Part shown: positions 38,771 to 51,500 of the stretch, in pieces | Numbering within the stretch: position 1 is the stretch's first letter | How the letters are laid out: each line of letters begins with the position of its first letter | NCBI RefSeq assembly: GCF_037893015.1 | Contig: NC_133658.1 | Location: 253,648,518 to 253,712,517, forward strand | DNA from: Macrotis lagotis | Lineage: Eukaryota > Chordata > Mammalia > Peramelemorphia > Peramelidae | Direction: 5' to 3' | Length of the DNA stretch: 64,000 bases | Program-made: the position numbers and the translations under genes | The notes under the pieces: generated by a model | Told to the model about the DNA's origin: nothing | What the model saw: only the letters and a program-made list of their open reading frames with translations | Database searches by the model: none

Positions 38771-39710
38771 TTTTCCAAACAAAGTCCGTGAGCTATCAAG
38801 GGAATTGTCAGAAATCTTATGTCATAATCAATGCACAAATATAAAGCATTTTTCATTACAGTTCTTTTTACCTGTCAGTTCTCTATCACACTTCAGATCT
38901 TACAATTTTGTATATTTACTTGATGTGGTTAGACCTCAAATTTAAGTTCCATAATAGAAGGTAGTACATCAACTTACTGAAAACAGAAAGACTGCCCTTT
39001 GAAAACATCGGCAGAATAGTGTTCCTTTAGAGATTCATATTTTATTAAAAATAGGAGAGTATTTTATGGAACTAAATATGGCTGACTCTTTGATGAAAGG
39101 AACATCTGTGGATGCTGACCAATAGAGTTCTGGTCTATAGACTAGATTTTGCTGATAAGAGGAAACAATTTTATCAGATTTTCTCTACATTATCAAAATG
39201 AATTCTTAAGAGTATCTCTCCAAAGTACTTGGATGAACAATTCATATGTGTTACACATGTGCATATACACATATATATTCATCACATAAAATATTCATTT
39301 CTGAACAAACATTTAAGAGTCTATTATGTTAAAAGTTTTGTGATACTGTGGGGGGGGTACAACGATAAATAAGACAAGGTTCCTTATAGCTTAAGAGTAT
39401 ATAGCCTAGAACAAAGTTCACAAAAACCAATCTACAAAACAATATGTAATAAATATAATAGGAGGTACAAATAAAATTCCAGTCATAAGCATTTTGATAT
39501 TCGCATTCATAATCATTAGACTGATATTGATTCCAGAATCAATTCTATTGATTATGAATATTCTATTCCCTTCTATTTCTAACTCCCATCCTTTCCAGGA
39601 GATCTGGTTCTCTGTAGCCTTACAGGACATATTTCCATACATGAAATACAATAAACATATAACTGCACACTTGAGAAGCATCAATATCTATTATTTACAT
39701 GTTATTTATT

Positions 39711-39864
39711 TTTTTTAGGTTTTTTTTTGCAAGGCAAATGGGGTTAAGTGGCTTGCCCAAGGCCACACAGCTAGGTAATTATTAAGTGTCTGAGACCAGA
39801 TTTGAACCTAGGTTCTCCTGACTCCAGGGCTGGTGCTTTATCCACTGCGCCACCTAGCCGCCCC
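39711..39864 (-). mobile_element. Young tRNA-derived SINE in an ADNP intron
   Basis: Near-consensus, in the same orientation as ADNP transcription (head gggcggctaggtggcgcagt on the minus strand). A perfect 15-bp target duplication tacatgttatttatt flanks it at 39696-39710 and 39865-39879. Confidence 0.95.
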
Positions 39865-40299
39865 TACATGTTATTTATTAACAGGTTTCAGGGGAAAAAA
39901 ATTGCTTGTCCCCCCCCCCCCAATCTACTTCATCACTTCAGTTATTCTGAAAAGATGTTTTTGAAATAATGGCCCTTCATTGCCAACTGACCATTAAAAT
40001 AACAGAACTGTTTAGGATTGTCTACTACTGTGGAGGTCAAAGGAACAACAAATGTTGCTCAAGTCTGGCTTCAATTCCTAGGGGAGAAGGTAACATACGT
40101 ACAAATAGCAATGCTTCTAAAACCTTACACATCTAAGTTTTGGGAACATATGTGTTAGCTGAAGCTAATCAAGACAGTGACTGCTAAGATCCTACTTATT
40201 TCCATGATGTTTCTTGCAGCAGAGATTCAATTTCCTCCTTGAAAGATCAATTACTCTTATGCTCCAAGGAGTTCAAGGAGACAAGGAAGGCCCTATATA

Positions 40300-40441
40300 C
40301 AACTGATTCATAGCATTACTTTTTAACAGCAAAAACTCCAAACATCTTAGAATTAAGTGGGTACCCATCAATTGGGGAAGGCCCAAACAAATTGTGGTAA
40401 AGAATTTAATGGTACATTGTGATATGAGAAAATATGAATAA
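40300..40441 (+). mobile_element. L1 ORF2/3' fragment
   Basis: tacccatcaattggggaagg with caaacaaattgtggtaaaga is L1 text ('cccatcaattggggaatgg...'). It stops exactly where the 7SL pseudogene starts. Confidence 0.7.
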
Positions 40442-40660
40442 ACCAAGCATGATGGTACATGCTTGTAATCCCTCTTTCTAGATAGGCTGAGGCTGGTAGA
40501 TCACCTGAGCTTGGTGTTCCAAGCTGCAGTGGACTAAACCAATTGAGTGTCTGCACTAAGTCTGGCACCAATATGATGAATCAGTCCTTCAGTAGCAGGG
40601 AGTCACTAGGCTGGAAAGATTACAGGTGAGAGCTCCCACAGTGATCAGTCAAAACTTCCC
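40442..40660 (+). pseudogene. 7SL (SRP) RNA pseudogene, 3'-truncated
   Basis: The segment aligns by eye along the 5' three-quarters of mammalian 7SL RNA. It begins with a counterpart of the GCCGGGCGCGGTGG 5' end, then has tgcttgtaatccct (7SL TGCCTGTAGTCCC), ggctgaggctggtagatc (GGCTGAGGCTGGAGGATC), gtgtctgcactaagtctggc (GTGTCCGCACTAAGTTCGGC), atcaatatgg-like accaatatgatg, and finally gtcaaaacttccc. About 219 bases are present, and the last quarter of 7SL is missing. There are many substitutions, so it is unlikely to be functional. 7SL-derived copies are usually L1-mobilised. It lies directly against an L1-like fragment and I see no target duplication. It sits in an ADNP intron, antisense to the gene. 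It extends past the Alu domain into S-domain sequence, so it is not an Alu. Confidence 0.85.
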
Positions 40661-40899
40661 TTTTCTAAGCAGAAGGGATGGACTTTTGAGTTTGCAACAA
40701 GGTACATACTGTCAAGGATTGGTCAAGTATTTATCAGTTTATTTAATTCACTAGATTTCTTTGATAGAAAAGTGTAGGTGATGGTGGGAGTATGGATTTG
40801 GAACATAACAATATTTTAAAAAGTATTATAAAACATTTAGTAAAATGAACTGTTCATATATCTCAAGAATGTCAATGTCAAAAAGATCTCACATATACC

Positions 40900-41060
40900 A
40901 AAATTATATAGAATTCTTTGAGGTAGTAGCAAAAAACCCAGAAACTAAGGGAGAACTCATCAACCGGGGGAATGACTGAACAAACTGCAGAATGAGTTTA
41001 TTTGCCATAAAAATGAATGAAGAAGTCAGAAAAACAAAGAAGACTTGTATGAAGCAGTAA
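40900..41060 (+). mobile_element. L1 3' fragment
   Basis: gaactcatcaaccgggggaa, tgactgaacaaactgcagaa and gaagacttgtatgaagcag are L1 ORF2-end text, diverged. Confidence 0.6.
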
Positions 41061-41438
41061 TTTTGTTACTTTCCTGAACCAAATACTAATATATAATGAT
41101 TACAAAGCATAAATTAAAAAATAACTCTTAAAGTCTATAAATCTATAAGTAGCACTACACTTAACTGCAATAAACAATCTTAGTTTGGGAGAACAGCAGA
41201 TGATATATACATGCTTCTTATGGAGCAAGAGGACTACAGGTTTGGAGTGTTTCATGTGCTATTAGATTTAGCTGCTTTTTCAATTAGTTTTGCTTACCTG
41301 TTTTTCTTTGTTAGAAAGAAAGATATAGTGCAGGTAGGAAAGAGAGGTTATACTGGGAACTTACTTCTAGAAAGATATCAACAGTAAGAAATAATTAAAT
41401 GCCCCAATAGCTGCCAAAATAACTGTTCCAACTATTTA

Positions 41439-41618
<180 letters not shown>

Positions 41619-42314
41619 TCAAAAAGTATACAATTTTCATTACTTGATGTACCTAATGTCTGATGCTGGAATCATGAATACTATGCAAAATCTGGCAAAA
41701 AAGGTAGGTGTAGGTAGGCTTTATCCATCTAGTTTGTTCTGAATAGGGATTTAGAACAAGCATAACCCAATCCTTTTAGTTTGACAAAATTTCATTTTAG
41801 TTTAGTGTCTAATCACCATGGAAAAATGAAAATTTACTGGGTGAAGCAGACAGATCTGAACTGTAGAAATTATAAATCTAGTTCTTTTTAAATTTCAGTT
41901 TACCTGCTAATTTTGAAAACAAAAATCCAATCTGACAAATTCAAAGTCAAGAACCAGAGGACCAACTGTTTTAAGTGAAGTCAGAGATTACTCTTTGAGA
42001 GATAGCACAATTCTTGAGAAACCTATAACTCTTATTTACTAGACAGTGGCAGACACCAAAGGAAATTAGTTTTGCTGTCCAGGAAGTCCACTGCATCTAT
42101 GTATGTTAAACCAGGATAGTCTATTTTTGGAAGCTAGGCAAAAACTGAAGAAACAGCTTTGTCTTTAAAAAGGGGGTAGGGTGGGATAGGAAAAGAGAAG
42201 AGACATGCTGAGCCTAAGAAGAACCCAGCACCACAGCAGATGATTCCAAATGCTAGGGTAATGACCCTCCCTGGCTTGATTTCTTATTAGTTCAAATATA
42301 CCAGTCCTGACACT

Positions 42315-42464
42315 TATTAGGTTTTTGCAAGGCAAATGGGGTTAAGTGGCTTGCCCAAGGCCACACAGCTAGGTTAATTATTAAGTGTCTGAGACTGGAT
42401 TTGAACCCAGGTACTCCTGACTCCAGGGCCGGTACTTTATCCACTTTATCCACCTAGCCACCCC
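42315..42464 (-). mobile_element. tRNA-derived SINE without target duplication
   Basis: Reverse-oriented copy (aggtttttgcaaggcaaatg to cacctagccacccc). It abuts a 52-base segment (42270-42321) that is repeated 870 bases away at 43142-43193. No target duplication is visible. Confidence 0.85.
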
Positions 42465-43035
42465 AAAAGTATTCTTTTAAACTTAAACCACCAGTCATGC
42501 TATGTGTAATGTAGCTAATACATCCAACACTATAACATAACTTTTTTTGATAAAAAGTTTGAATCATTTCATTATATAATTCAACTCCAAAATTTTAAGA
42601 TGTGAGTTTTAAATAATAAATGAAGATCCAGAAACTTCTGGATTTAAAAATGTCTAAAGTCCAAACATAAATCATTGGGATTTAGTGCTTTAGAAAGGAC
42701 CTCAGAGATCGAGTCCAAGCCATTTAGAACCCAGGTCCTTAGATATTTTAAATTCTTTTGACCATATTATGAAAATTAAACTTAAGTTAAACAATATAAG
42801 AACAATTTAATGTGACTTAATCAACATTTGAAAAAGAATATATAAAGTCAAACATGAATAATAATCATTAAGCTATAATACTCTGGGCCCTCTTGACTAC
42901 TTGACAAGTTTAATACAATTTATTAAGTCAACTATGAAAAGAAGACAAAGTTACTTGTGCAGCAAACAAATGTTTTTGTAGTCACTGTATGTGAGCTCAG
43001 AACCAATAGTAAAAAAGGTAAATTCTACTCATTTG

Positions 43036-43147
43036 TTAACTTTTGATAAATTTAACAAGATTAAATGATCTTCCAAAAAAAAAAATCCTGGCTTAACTTT
43101 TGATAAATTTAACAAGATTAAATGATCTTCCAAAAAAAAATCCTGGC
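43036..43147. repeat. Local tandem duplication, unit 57 bp, two copies
   Basis: The unit starts ttaacttttgataaattt and ends ccaaaaaaaaatcctggc; copies lie at 43036-43092 and 43093-43147 and differ only in A-run length (11 versus 9). It is immediately followed by the 52-base segment also present at 42270-42321. Confidence 0.9.
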
Positions 43148-44506
43148 TTGATTTCTTATTAGTTCAAACATACCAGTCCTGACACTTATTAGGTACTTCT
43201 GGTTGTCAGAGAGGCTTGCTTTTGGGACAGTCCTGGGAAATATTAAAGGTTTAATTGGCTAATTAGAAAGAAGAGTCATAAATAATTATACAGCATAGCT
43301 GAAATATTGGGGGTGGGGAGGAGAGAAAGAGCTATTTATCTTTCATCTCTGCTCAATTCAAAAATTTCCCAGACACATCAAGCCACCAGGATTTGGCCCT
43401 GTCCCATATAAATTTCAATTCACCTCAGGAGCTGAAATTTGCTCAAGAAGGACTAATTCTGCCTCATGGAGAAAAAGTTCTCTGTAATCAGTACGATAAC
43501 TGAAACGGAAAGTCTAAGGGTAATATTCAAGGAAGCTTTTATAAAACAGCTCATATATTTTCTCCTGAAAAAACCCCACCAAGAATCTTTTAGTGTCCTA
43601 GCTCAATTAAAGATATTTTAAAGCTTTCCATACTAACTAGTGCCTGGTGCTTAAATGATCAACTCAAAATTCTGAAAAGTTTTGAGCAAGGGTCTTTTGA
43701 AATCTGGGCTATTGGTCACAGCAAATTTGTATATTTGCAAGCACTGATACACTGGCCACAGAATCTTGTCTCTTGAGTGTCCTCCTTTGGTTGAATTAAA
43801 GTATGAAGAGAAGTGTCCATTTCTTATTGTGAAGTACAGAGGGGGGAACAAAGCAACTCACTGCCTAGAGCCATCCAAATAGCTCTGCAATTATCAGTCT
43901 CCAGAAATGGATCTCTTGTTATTCTTAACTGTATTATCTTCCCTTCTGACAGATTTTATTCTTTTAGTGAAAATCAGTCCAAAAGTGGTGGTGATTCCAG
44001 TCATAATTCACAGGCCCTATATTTCTAGCTTACTTTTCCCCTTAGCTCCCATTCTGGTCAAGTACAAAGATTAAACTGCCTTGGATTCCTGATATCATTT
44101 ATTTTATGGACAATATAGGAAAATAACTGGAATTATTATGCTTATCTATTGTACTTGCCTGCTCATTAGGTAGTTTCCTAAATATTAATGAACACCAAAG
44201 AATATTCAGAGGGCAAGAATGGGAAGGAGAAAGGAAAAAGGGAAATATTGCAGCCATTAGCTCCCAGTGTCAATACTAATATTATTTTCCTGAGTAGAGA
44301 CTGAGAGTTGGCAATTGTCTTAAGAGAAGCAGAGACACAATCAACACAATTAAGCTATCAAAGTTTTGGCTTAGGAGAGATAATAGAAAGGCTCCAATCT
44401 AATTCTTAGCCCCCAGACAGTGGTTTGGGTTATCTGCAATTTAAAGGAAGACTACAAGAAAGCTTCCACTTAAGAACTGCTTATGCAGTGGAGGTTACCT
44501 TTGATT

Positions 44507-44529
44507 TAATAATAATAATAATAATAATT
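44507..44529 (+). repeat. (AAT)n microsatellite
   Basis: Seven to eight AAT units. Confidence 0.9.
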
Positions 44530-44879
44530 CTGGCACTTTGCTATCTCTAGCAAGTTCTACTAGCTTTAATTCTAAAATGAACTTGGCTTTTCCTGTGACT
44601 TGGGAGAATCTGTAGCTAATTATGAGACGCCTCAACAGAAGGGAGGCCATTTGGAGATTGATTCCTTTGGTCAAAACAACTCATTTAACTAAGGCAAGGC
44701 GAGATGCAATATCTGTAATAATGAAACCAAGGATTTCTTAAGTAGTTAAGAATTTAAAGATAACAAAAGTAGAATGCTCCCCTCTTCAAGGCACGTATTA
44801 GCCCATTCTACCTATTCCATATATTCCCATCCAGTATCACACCCAAGTGACTGTTTTTCCAAGGTAAATTGGTAGAAAT

Positions 44880-45030
44880 GAAGCTGCATTAGATTTGCAT
44901 TCAGAAGATCTAGGTTTGACTATAGTTATACTCCATAAACAGATGATGAACCTTTCTGGGCTTCAATTTGCTCATCTGTAAAACAATGGGATTAGACTAG
45001 ATTATCTTTATCATCTTTTCCTAAAAATCT
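44880..45030 (+). mobile_element. MIR-like SINE
   Basis: ttcagaagatctaggtttga and gggcttcaatttgctcatct followed by gtaaaacaatgggattagac. Confidence 0.65.
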
Positions 45031-45539
45031 TATGACATCGTGAAAAAATGATATTTAAAAGGCTGCAAAAGCCTAGTACAGAATTCTAACAGGGTGTTAA
45101 AACAAAGTATGGTACCATAAACATAAGAATTTTCTAGTATTTAAATATGTTTATAAAAAGTAGTGTTACAATCTTTTAGGGTCCTCAGTTACAACTCTCT
45201 ACAGCATTATTAAGAATGGAACTTTTTCATTCTCTGAACTTCAAAAAGTTACTTTGCCTTTAGGCTGAGTAATCCCCACAAATAACAAAGTTAAACATCC
45301 CAAAGTTAAGATCAGCTTTCCCCTTGATAAAATCAGATTCAATAAAATCATCCAAAAGAAAATTGTCTGTTATGGGAAAATACTCAATGCTTTAGGGGGG
45401 AAAAAAAATCCAGCTGATTTCTTTACATTTTAAATACACCTAACCTTTGTGAAAACCAGGGCATCTATTAAAGCAGATTACAATTCACAATGAACAGATT
45501 CTAAAGAGATGTGAAATTCATGTTTAAGAACTGATCCTG

Positions 45540-45693
45540 GGGTAGCTAGGCCATGCCGTGGATAGAACACTGGCACTGGAGTCAGGAGGACCAGAGTTCA
45601 ATTGCAATTTCCAGACACTTAATAATTACCTAGCTGTGTGATCCTGAGCAAGTCACTTAACCTCATTGCCTTGCAGAAAACAAAAAACAAAAA
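45540..45693 (+). mobile_element. tRNA-derived SINE
   Basis: ggggtagctaggccatgccg to ccttgcagaaaa. Flanked by aagaactgatcctg (45526-45539) and aaggactgatcctg (45694-45707), a target duplication with one change. Antisense to ADNP. Confidence 0.88.
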
Positions 45694-46484
45694 AAGGACT
45701 GATCCTGTCTCCTCCCTATCAAGTTTCATAGTCTAGAAACACACTGTTTAGGGATAAGGTTAAAAATTAATCTTAATGAGGTTGGCTAACCATTTACTTA
45801 TGTAAACCCAGGACAAAAAATTTTCAGAGAAGGAAAGAAATATTAAATATTTTTATCATGGCCACCTGTAGCCTTGCAGTAAAACAACAATGAACCCTAC
45901 AAACACAAATGAAATTTCTTTGAAAAAGTTAGCCCTGTGAGGTAGACAAAAGTCAGGAATCCAAAGTATCTGTTCATGCAGGCTGAGAGTGCTTTAATTT
46001 TAATCTATCTTCTAGAATAGCAAGTTAAATGGAATTATTTTGATTTTTATAAAGTAGAAAGTCTGACCATTCCTCTCCCTGAAACTCCTCTAGTTATTGC
46101 TTAATCATCACTTTGAGGAATTCAACAAGGTGAAAAACTTTACTTAAGCTAAGATAACATTAACTTTCAAGTCTAATTACAACCATTTAAGAAACAATAA
46201 CTTTGCCAATTACCTCATCACTTCACAGAAGGTCAGAAAGGAAGTAGGTTAAGTCCAGTTATCTTTCTAGCAATACTAATCACAACTAGGCTAAAGGCTG
46301 TTTTGGCTTTGAAAAGGAAGGGAAAATCTTACATACTCTCAAGCTAGACTAGCATCTCAATGAAAGACCTGAAAGTCCTTGAACAGATATTTTTGCTTAT
46401 TTATATTATTTCTTCAGCAAAGAATTTGGTATGACAACTACCTTCCTATAGTATCCCACAGCATTTACTTAGGACCAGTTTAAT

Positions 46485-46682
46485 TGGAGAAGCAGCTGGA
46501 TAAAGTCCTGGATTTAAGTTCTAACTCAACTAACTGTAGGTAAGTACTCTTATTTATTTCTAACTCTGATTTTCTTAATTGTAAAAACGGAGAGAATGAC
46601 ATTTCTATTTACTGAAATGGAGGTGGAGAAAAGTACTACATAAGCTGTGAAGAACTATAGAAACATATAGTGCTGTTATTTT
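46485..46682 (+). mobile_element. MIR-like SINE
   Basis: gattttcttaattgtaaaaa followed by gagagaatgacatttct and a terminal agtgctgttatt. Confidence 0.5.
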
Positions 46683-47417
46683 TTTTCAGTGAAAATAAAG
46701 ACCTATTTGTATTTTACTATTAACACCCTTTCTAGCTTAACCATACACAGAAGCAAGCCCCTTCCAAGAAAAATAAAGTTAAGGATCTTTACTTGTATCT
46801 AAAAAAGGGATCAAACACAAATAAAAATTTCAGACAAGGATCAAACTTATTCAAAGTGAAGTCTGAATGTGGTATCTTGCTATATAAAATATTCAACTTT
46901 TTGTGTTTTGATATTTTTAATATTTAAGGAAAAATGGCTCCAGTTTTCTTAAGCACTTAGTATGAATTTAAAAGGCTTATAAAATATTGAAGTTGGTGCT
47001 TATTTTAAATTTTATTTCCACTGACCTGAAGTCTACTACTCATTTACTTAGTACTAAAGATATGAGAAGTGAAATATCAACATCATATCAGAGCACAAAA
47101 AATTTCATGCAAAAAACAAAATAGAAAACAAGATAAAATGTTTGGTTCTTCCCAATAATATTAAATTTAATAATAATATAAATTTCCTACAAAAATGTCT
47201 ACAGAAATAGAAGATCCTGGAATATGCACATACATATCTAAAGAAATTTAATTGTTGCAGTCTATTTTTAAAAATAAAATTGCCCATCTGTTTCTCTGAG
47301 AAGTCCATAAATGACACATATGATCAGAATAAAGCCACACACTGATTTTGGTCGATTAATAGTTAACTAATAGATGATTGTCAAATGGACTTCCAAAAAC
47401 TTCTGCTTCTGAAACTT

Positions 47418-47568
47418 TTTTAAAAAAGGTTTTTGCAAGGCAATGGGGTTAAGCGGCTTGCCCAAGACCACACAGCTAGGTAATTATTAAGTGTCTGAGA
47501 CCGGATTTGAACTCAGGTACTCCTGACTCCAGGGCCGGTGCTCTATCCACTGCGCCACCTAGCTGCCC
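47418..47568 (-). mobile_element. Young tRNA-derived SINE
   Basis: Near-consensus reverse-oriented copy with a perfect 15-bp duplication ctgcttctgaaactt at 47403-47417 and 47569-47583. Sense to ADNP. Confidence 0.94.
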
Positions 47569-48409
47569 CTGCTTCTGAAACTTCCAACAAAAAATGCCCA
47601 TTTGCTCATTGCCTCCCTGATTTTCTTGTTTTTAAAGAATTAAAGAGACTATATTTTTGGTGTTAGTGACAAAAGTAAGGATCAAATAACAAAGCTGATA
47701 GAAACCACAGTTAACCTTTCCTCTTTTTTTTGTTACAAAAAAGGAAGCAGAAAGAAAATAAGGAATTTCTACAGTTCAACTTGTCTTAAGTACCTCAAAC
47801 TCCACAATTCCCCAGAGCACAGAACACTCCAGTTATCCTTAAAAGAACATTTCTATGGGCTGAAAATATTAAAGGAAGTTGAAAGGATTGACAACAGCTT
47901 CAGAATAAATGAATGGTTTACTAAAACTCTTTAAATAAAGCCATCTTTCTGGGTAACTTTCAGATTTTGGAACTTGCTATAAATTATAATTATAACCTAA
48001 GCTAAGGGTTACTAGGTTATAGTTAGAATTTTCCTGGAAGGACAAAGCACTTTAGGAACAAGGAACTGGATTAAAGCTTCATTAACTCAAAACCGTAGAA
48101 TTCTGTTTGTAGATTTTCCATATCTGGATGCAAACATTTAAGATTCCTTAATAATCAAAATTCATTAGAGAAAAAGAAAATACCCTCTCATAAGCTTTAG
48201 TGGCCTATTTCACAGAGTTGTCATGAGGATCAAACAAGTTAACAAATGTAAAATGATATGCAACTTTTGAAGTGTTAAATACTAGCTAATACTGATATTC
48301 TAGTTAGTTTTCTATCTGTTCTATGGCAAGATAATTAATAATTTATATGTATTAACTCAAACCAATTACAATTTCCAAAATGGACTCTACATTTAAAAAA
48401 ACAATTTCA

Positions 48410-48530
48410 ATCTGATTCAACAAACATATAAGCAACTGCTTTGTGTGCAAAGTTCTATTTTGGGTTCTGGAGAAATAAAGACAAAAATAAAAGTCCCTAT
48501 CCTCAAATAAGTAATATTCTACTTTTTCTT
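48410..48530 (-). mobile_element. L2/CR1-type LINE 3' end
   Basis: Plus-strand attcaacaaacatataagca, gttctggagaaataaagaca is the reversed L2/L3 terminus (ttgttgaat). Similar ends lie at about 49605-49720 and 53145-53250; the latter has the (TGAA)n tail as attcattcattcatt. Confidence 0.6.
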
Positions 48531-49604
48531 CTAATTCTTCCCCAGAAACTGATTTGATCTGCAAGTCTAAGGTTCTCAGTTAAGCTTCTTAGGTTGTGAA
48601 TCCATCTTCTTCATAGGATTTTACTGTAAAACTAAATCTGAACGAAATATATTTTTTAAAACTTTGTGGATTTAAAAATATATTGCATAAAATCTAGATT
48701 CTAACGATTTTTGATTGAATAATAGTAGCAAAATGCTATATCCAAATTGGGACCAATCACTTATTGCTCAATATAATAAAACACACATCCATAAGCTTTT
48801 CATTGTCCTATATTCTTGGGCAGCTGATCTCTCAAATAAATGCTAGAAACTTTTAACAAGAAAAAAGGGCCCCCCTTTTACCATCCCACTCCATACTTCC
48901 AACTTTTCTTCTCACATTATTCTCTACAATCCTAGGCTAGTGATGCTTAAAAGTCACATTACTCTAAGCAGAGTAATACTAAGAAAGTTAAGTTCTTACT
49001 GGAATTGATAAGGAGTATTAAACATTAAAATAGAAACACATAGGTTTGACTAGAATTAAACTGTGAAATATTCAAAAAAGGTCTTATTTAAGCCCAAAGA
49101 TAGCATGTGTCTACAGCTTTATATCAATCACAACTGCAATAAAAGATAAACTTCTATTTTCATAACAATTACAGCTCAAGGTTAGTCATATTAGTATATT
49201 GCTCTTTAGACATCAAATATTAAAAGATTATTATCAAAATTATGTTAGCAAAAGCAGAACAGCTTTTGGCTAAAATACATATAATATTCCCTCCAATCAA
49301 CAGTAAGGCCATATTTGCTTTTATTGCTTTAGTATTATCACATTTAGTTGAATTAAAAGGAAATCAATAGCAAAACAATTTCAGTGATAAGACTCATATG
49401 ATGAATATTGGTGGTAGAGATAATCAAACTATCTTCAGGTCCAGAAAATTTTCTTTAAATCAACAATATCAGTATTCGCATACTAATAGAAAACATCTGT
49501 GAAACTACTATGACTTTGGAGGAGACACAATTGTAGGCATCCACCTCACAATTTAATGCTTCAGCTTACTACACGGAGAAAATAGTATACATTTTTATCA
49601 ATCA

Positions 49605-49720
49605 ATCAACTATAATTAAGCACTCACTAAATGCTAGATACTGGAGGGTCAAAGATAAAAATGAACAGTCCCTGCCTTCAAGGAACTTATAGTTTATTAG
49701 AGACAGATAGCTAGAAATGA
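49605..49720 (-). mobile_element. L2/CR1-type LINE 3' end
   Basis: tcaatcaatcaactataatt, aagcactcactaaatgctag and agtccctgccttcaaggaac follow the same order as the copy at 19150. Confidence 0.65.
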
Positions 49721-51339
49721 CCTGGGAAATTATCTTTAGATAATTAAAGTCTTCTAATCACTGGTATTGCTTCTACTTAACCCAGGTCTTTAAATTTCTA
49801 GTCAGTGTTCTCCAGAATAACCATTCTGGTCTTGCTAAATTCTCTCATCTACCAGGTCATGCATCTGAAAATCCCATCCATGTAAGGCACTTAAATAAGA
49901 ACTCAATTTTGAGACTTTGAATTTCAAGAGTTAATGCCACTGTTGACACCAAAAATCATGGAGGGTCATGTCTGATGCAAATAGGGTCCTGAACTTCTAC
50001 AGGTAAGATTGATATATAACACCAAAGTGACACACATAAAGGTCTTGTTTTAAAGGGAGACTTCCATGGGGCTTTAGCGATCACTTGGGTCTTGTCTCAA
50101 ATATTATGGCGATAGTACTAAACAATTCATTCTAGCAGACATGCCTAGGTTGTTTGATAATTTTTCTGATAGTATCCTATGTTAAATTAAGTTCACAAAA
50201 ACTGCATTGTTCAGTGCAAATTAATTACAACAGTCTTCCAAATGAACTCTAACTTTGGGAGACTGATGATTTATCATGAGTAAAGGTATATCTGGAACAA
50301 AAACTGTCTCTTCTCATCTCCCAAATCTCTTTAGTTCTTAAAACAGAGCCTACTGAATAAAAAAAAAAACATTTGATACCATGTATTTCTTCACTTTTTG
50401 GGAAGGATAATATGAGGAAAGAGTTGTCAGATCACTGGTATAAAATCAAGTAGAGGACTATACTATTCAGTCTCAGAATCTAACAAAGACAAGATAATCA
50501 CTCATGCAAATTTACTCCAGTAAACTGTGGTTCTTTCTATAAGCCAGAATGCAAACCTATGAAATTCCACATTTTAACCAAAATTAAGTGAGAAGGAAAA
50601 TCCCTCAACTATCTAGTATAAAGATTGATGTGTTCCTGAAAAATATTTTAAATGCTCAATGACAAATCATCAAAATGGGGGCACCAAAGCCACATTTAAG
50701 TAGTTCTACCAACTCTCTAAGTTTAATTCTAGTGAGCTCTATATATCTTAAAGTACTTCAAGTATGAACATTACTTTTTAAAAAGTCATAATTCGGGATT
50801 TAAATTACTAAAAATTTCCCCCCAAGTAATCAGTTATTTTAATTTTCATATTGGGTATACAAATACTGGGATCAATAGCAGGAATATCAATATCCAAATA
50901 AGATTAGGATGTGGAAAGAAGTAATCTTTGTGACTAATTTCTATCTGGAAGCAAAATGTAAAAGGACACCATAAAAACTGATACAATTTGGGCTAAGCAA
51001 CAACGGATAATAATAGTTTAGATACTTGTAGTTGTTAGCAGGAACACAATTTGGTACAAAAACAGAGATACCATTACTAACATCTTTCTGCCATTAAGCT
51101 GTTTTTTTTTTCTTTTTAGCACCCCTTTATTACAAAGTTGGATCTTACAGGTGAGTGAACCACTCCCACTAATGTAAATGAGACATTATGTGTGAGTTAC
51201 TTTTCCTTGTTGGTATGGATGGAGCTAAATTGAAATACTGTAATCCTGTAAAAAAGGATCTGAAGGAGAACCACAGATCATGACAGGAGAGGTATAGGTT
51301 CCTCTGTTAATCTTCATTCTTTGTGCTCGAACAGAGAAG

Positions 51340-51500
51340 TAAGTAACATGGTACAACAGAAAATAAGATTGAAATCAGAAGACATGGGTTCAAATTCTGA
51401 CCATTTTACTTTCTACACTGTGTGACCTTAGGCAAATCATTGTGCTTCTCTGGACCTTGGTTTCTTCACTTGTAAGATATTAACACTATTAGCTCTAGAT
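51340..51500 (+). mobile_element. MIR-like SINE
   Basis: agacatgggttcaaattctg, ctgtgtgaccttaggcaaat and ggtttcttcacttgtaagat: a clear MIR order. Confidence 0.75.

Noticed and set aside
43036-43147. Considered as a regulatory direct-repeat array
   Set aside because: Only two copies, differing in a poly-A run; best explained by a local duplication.
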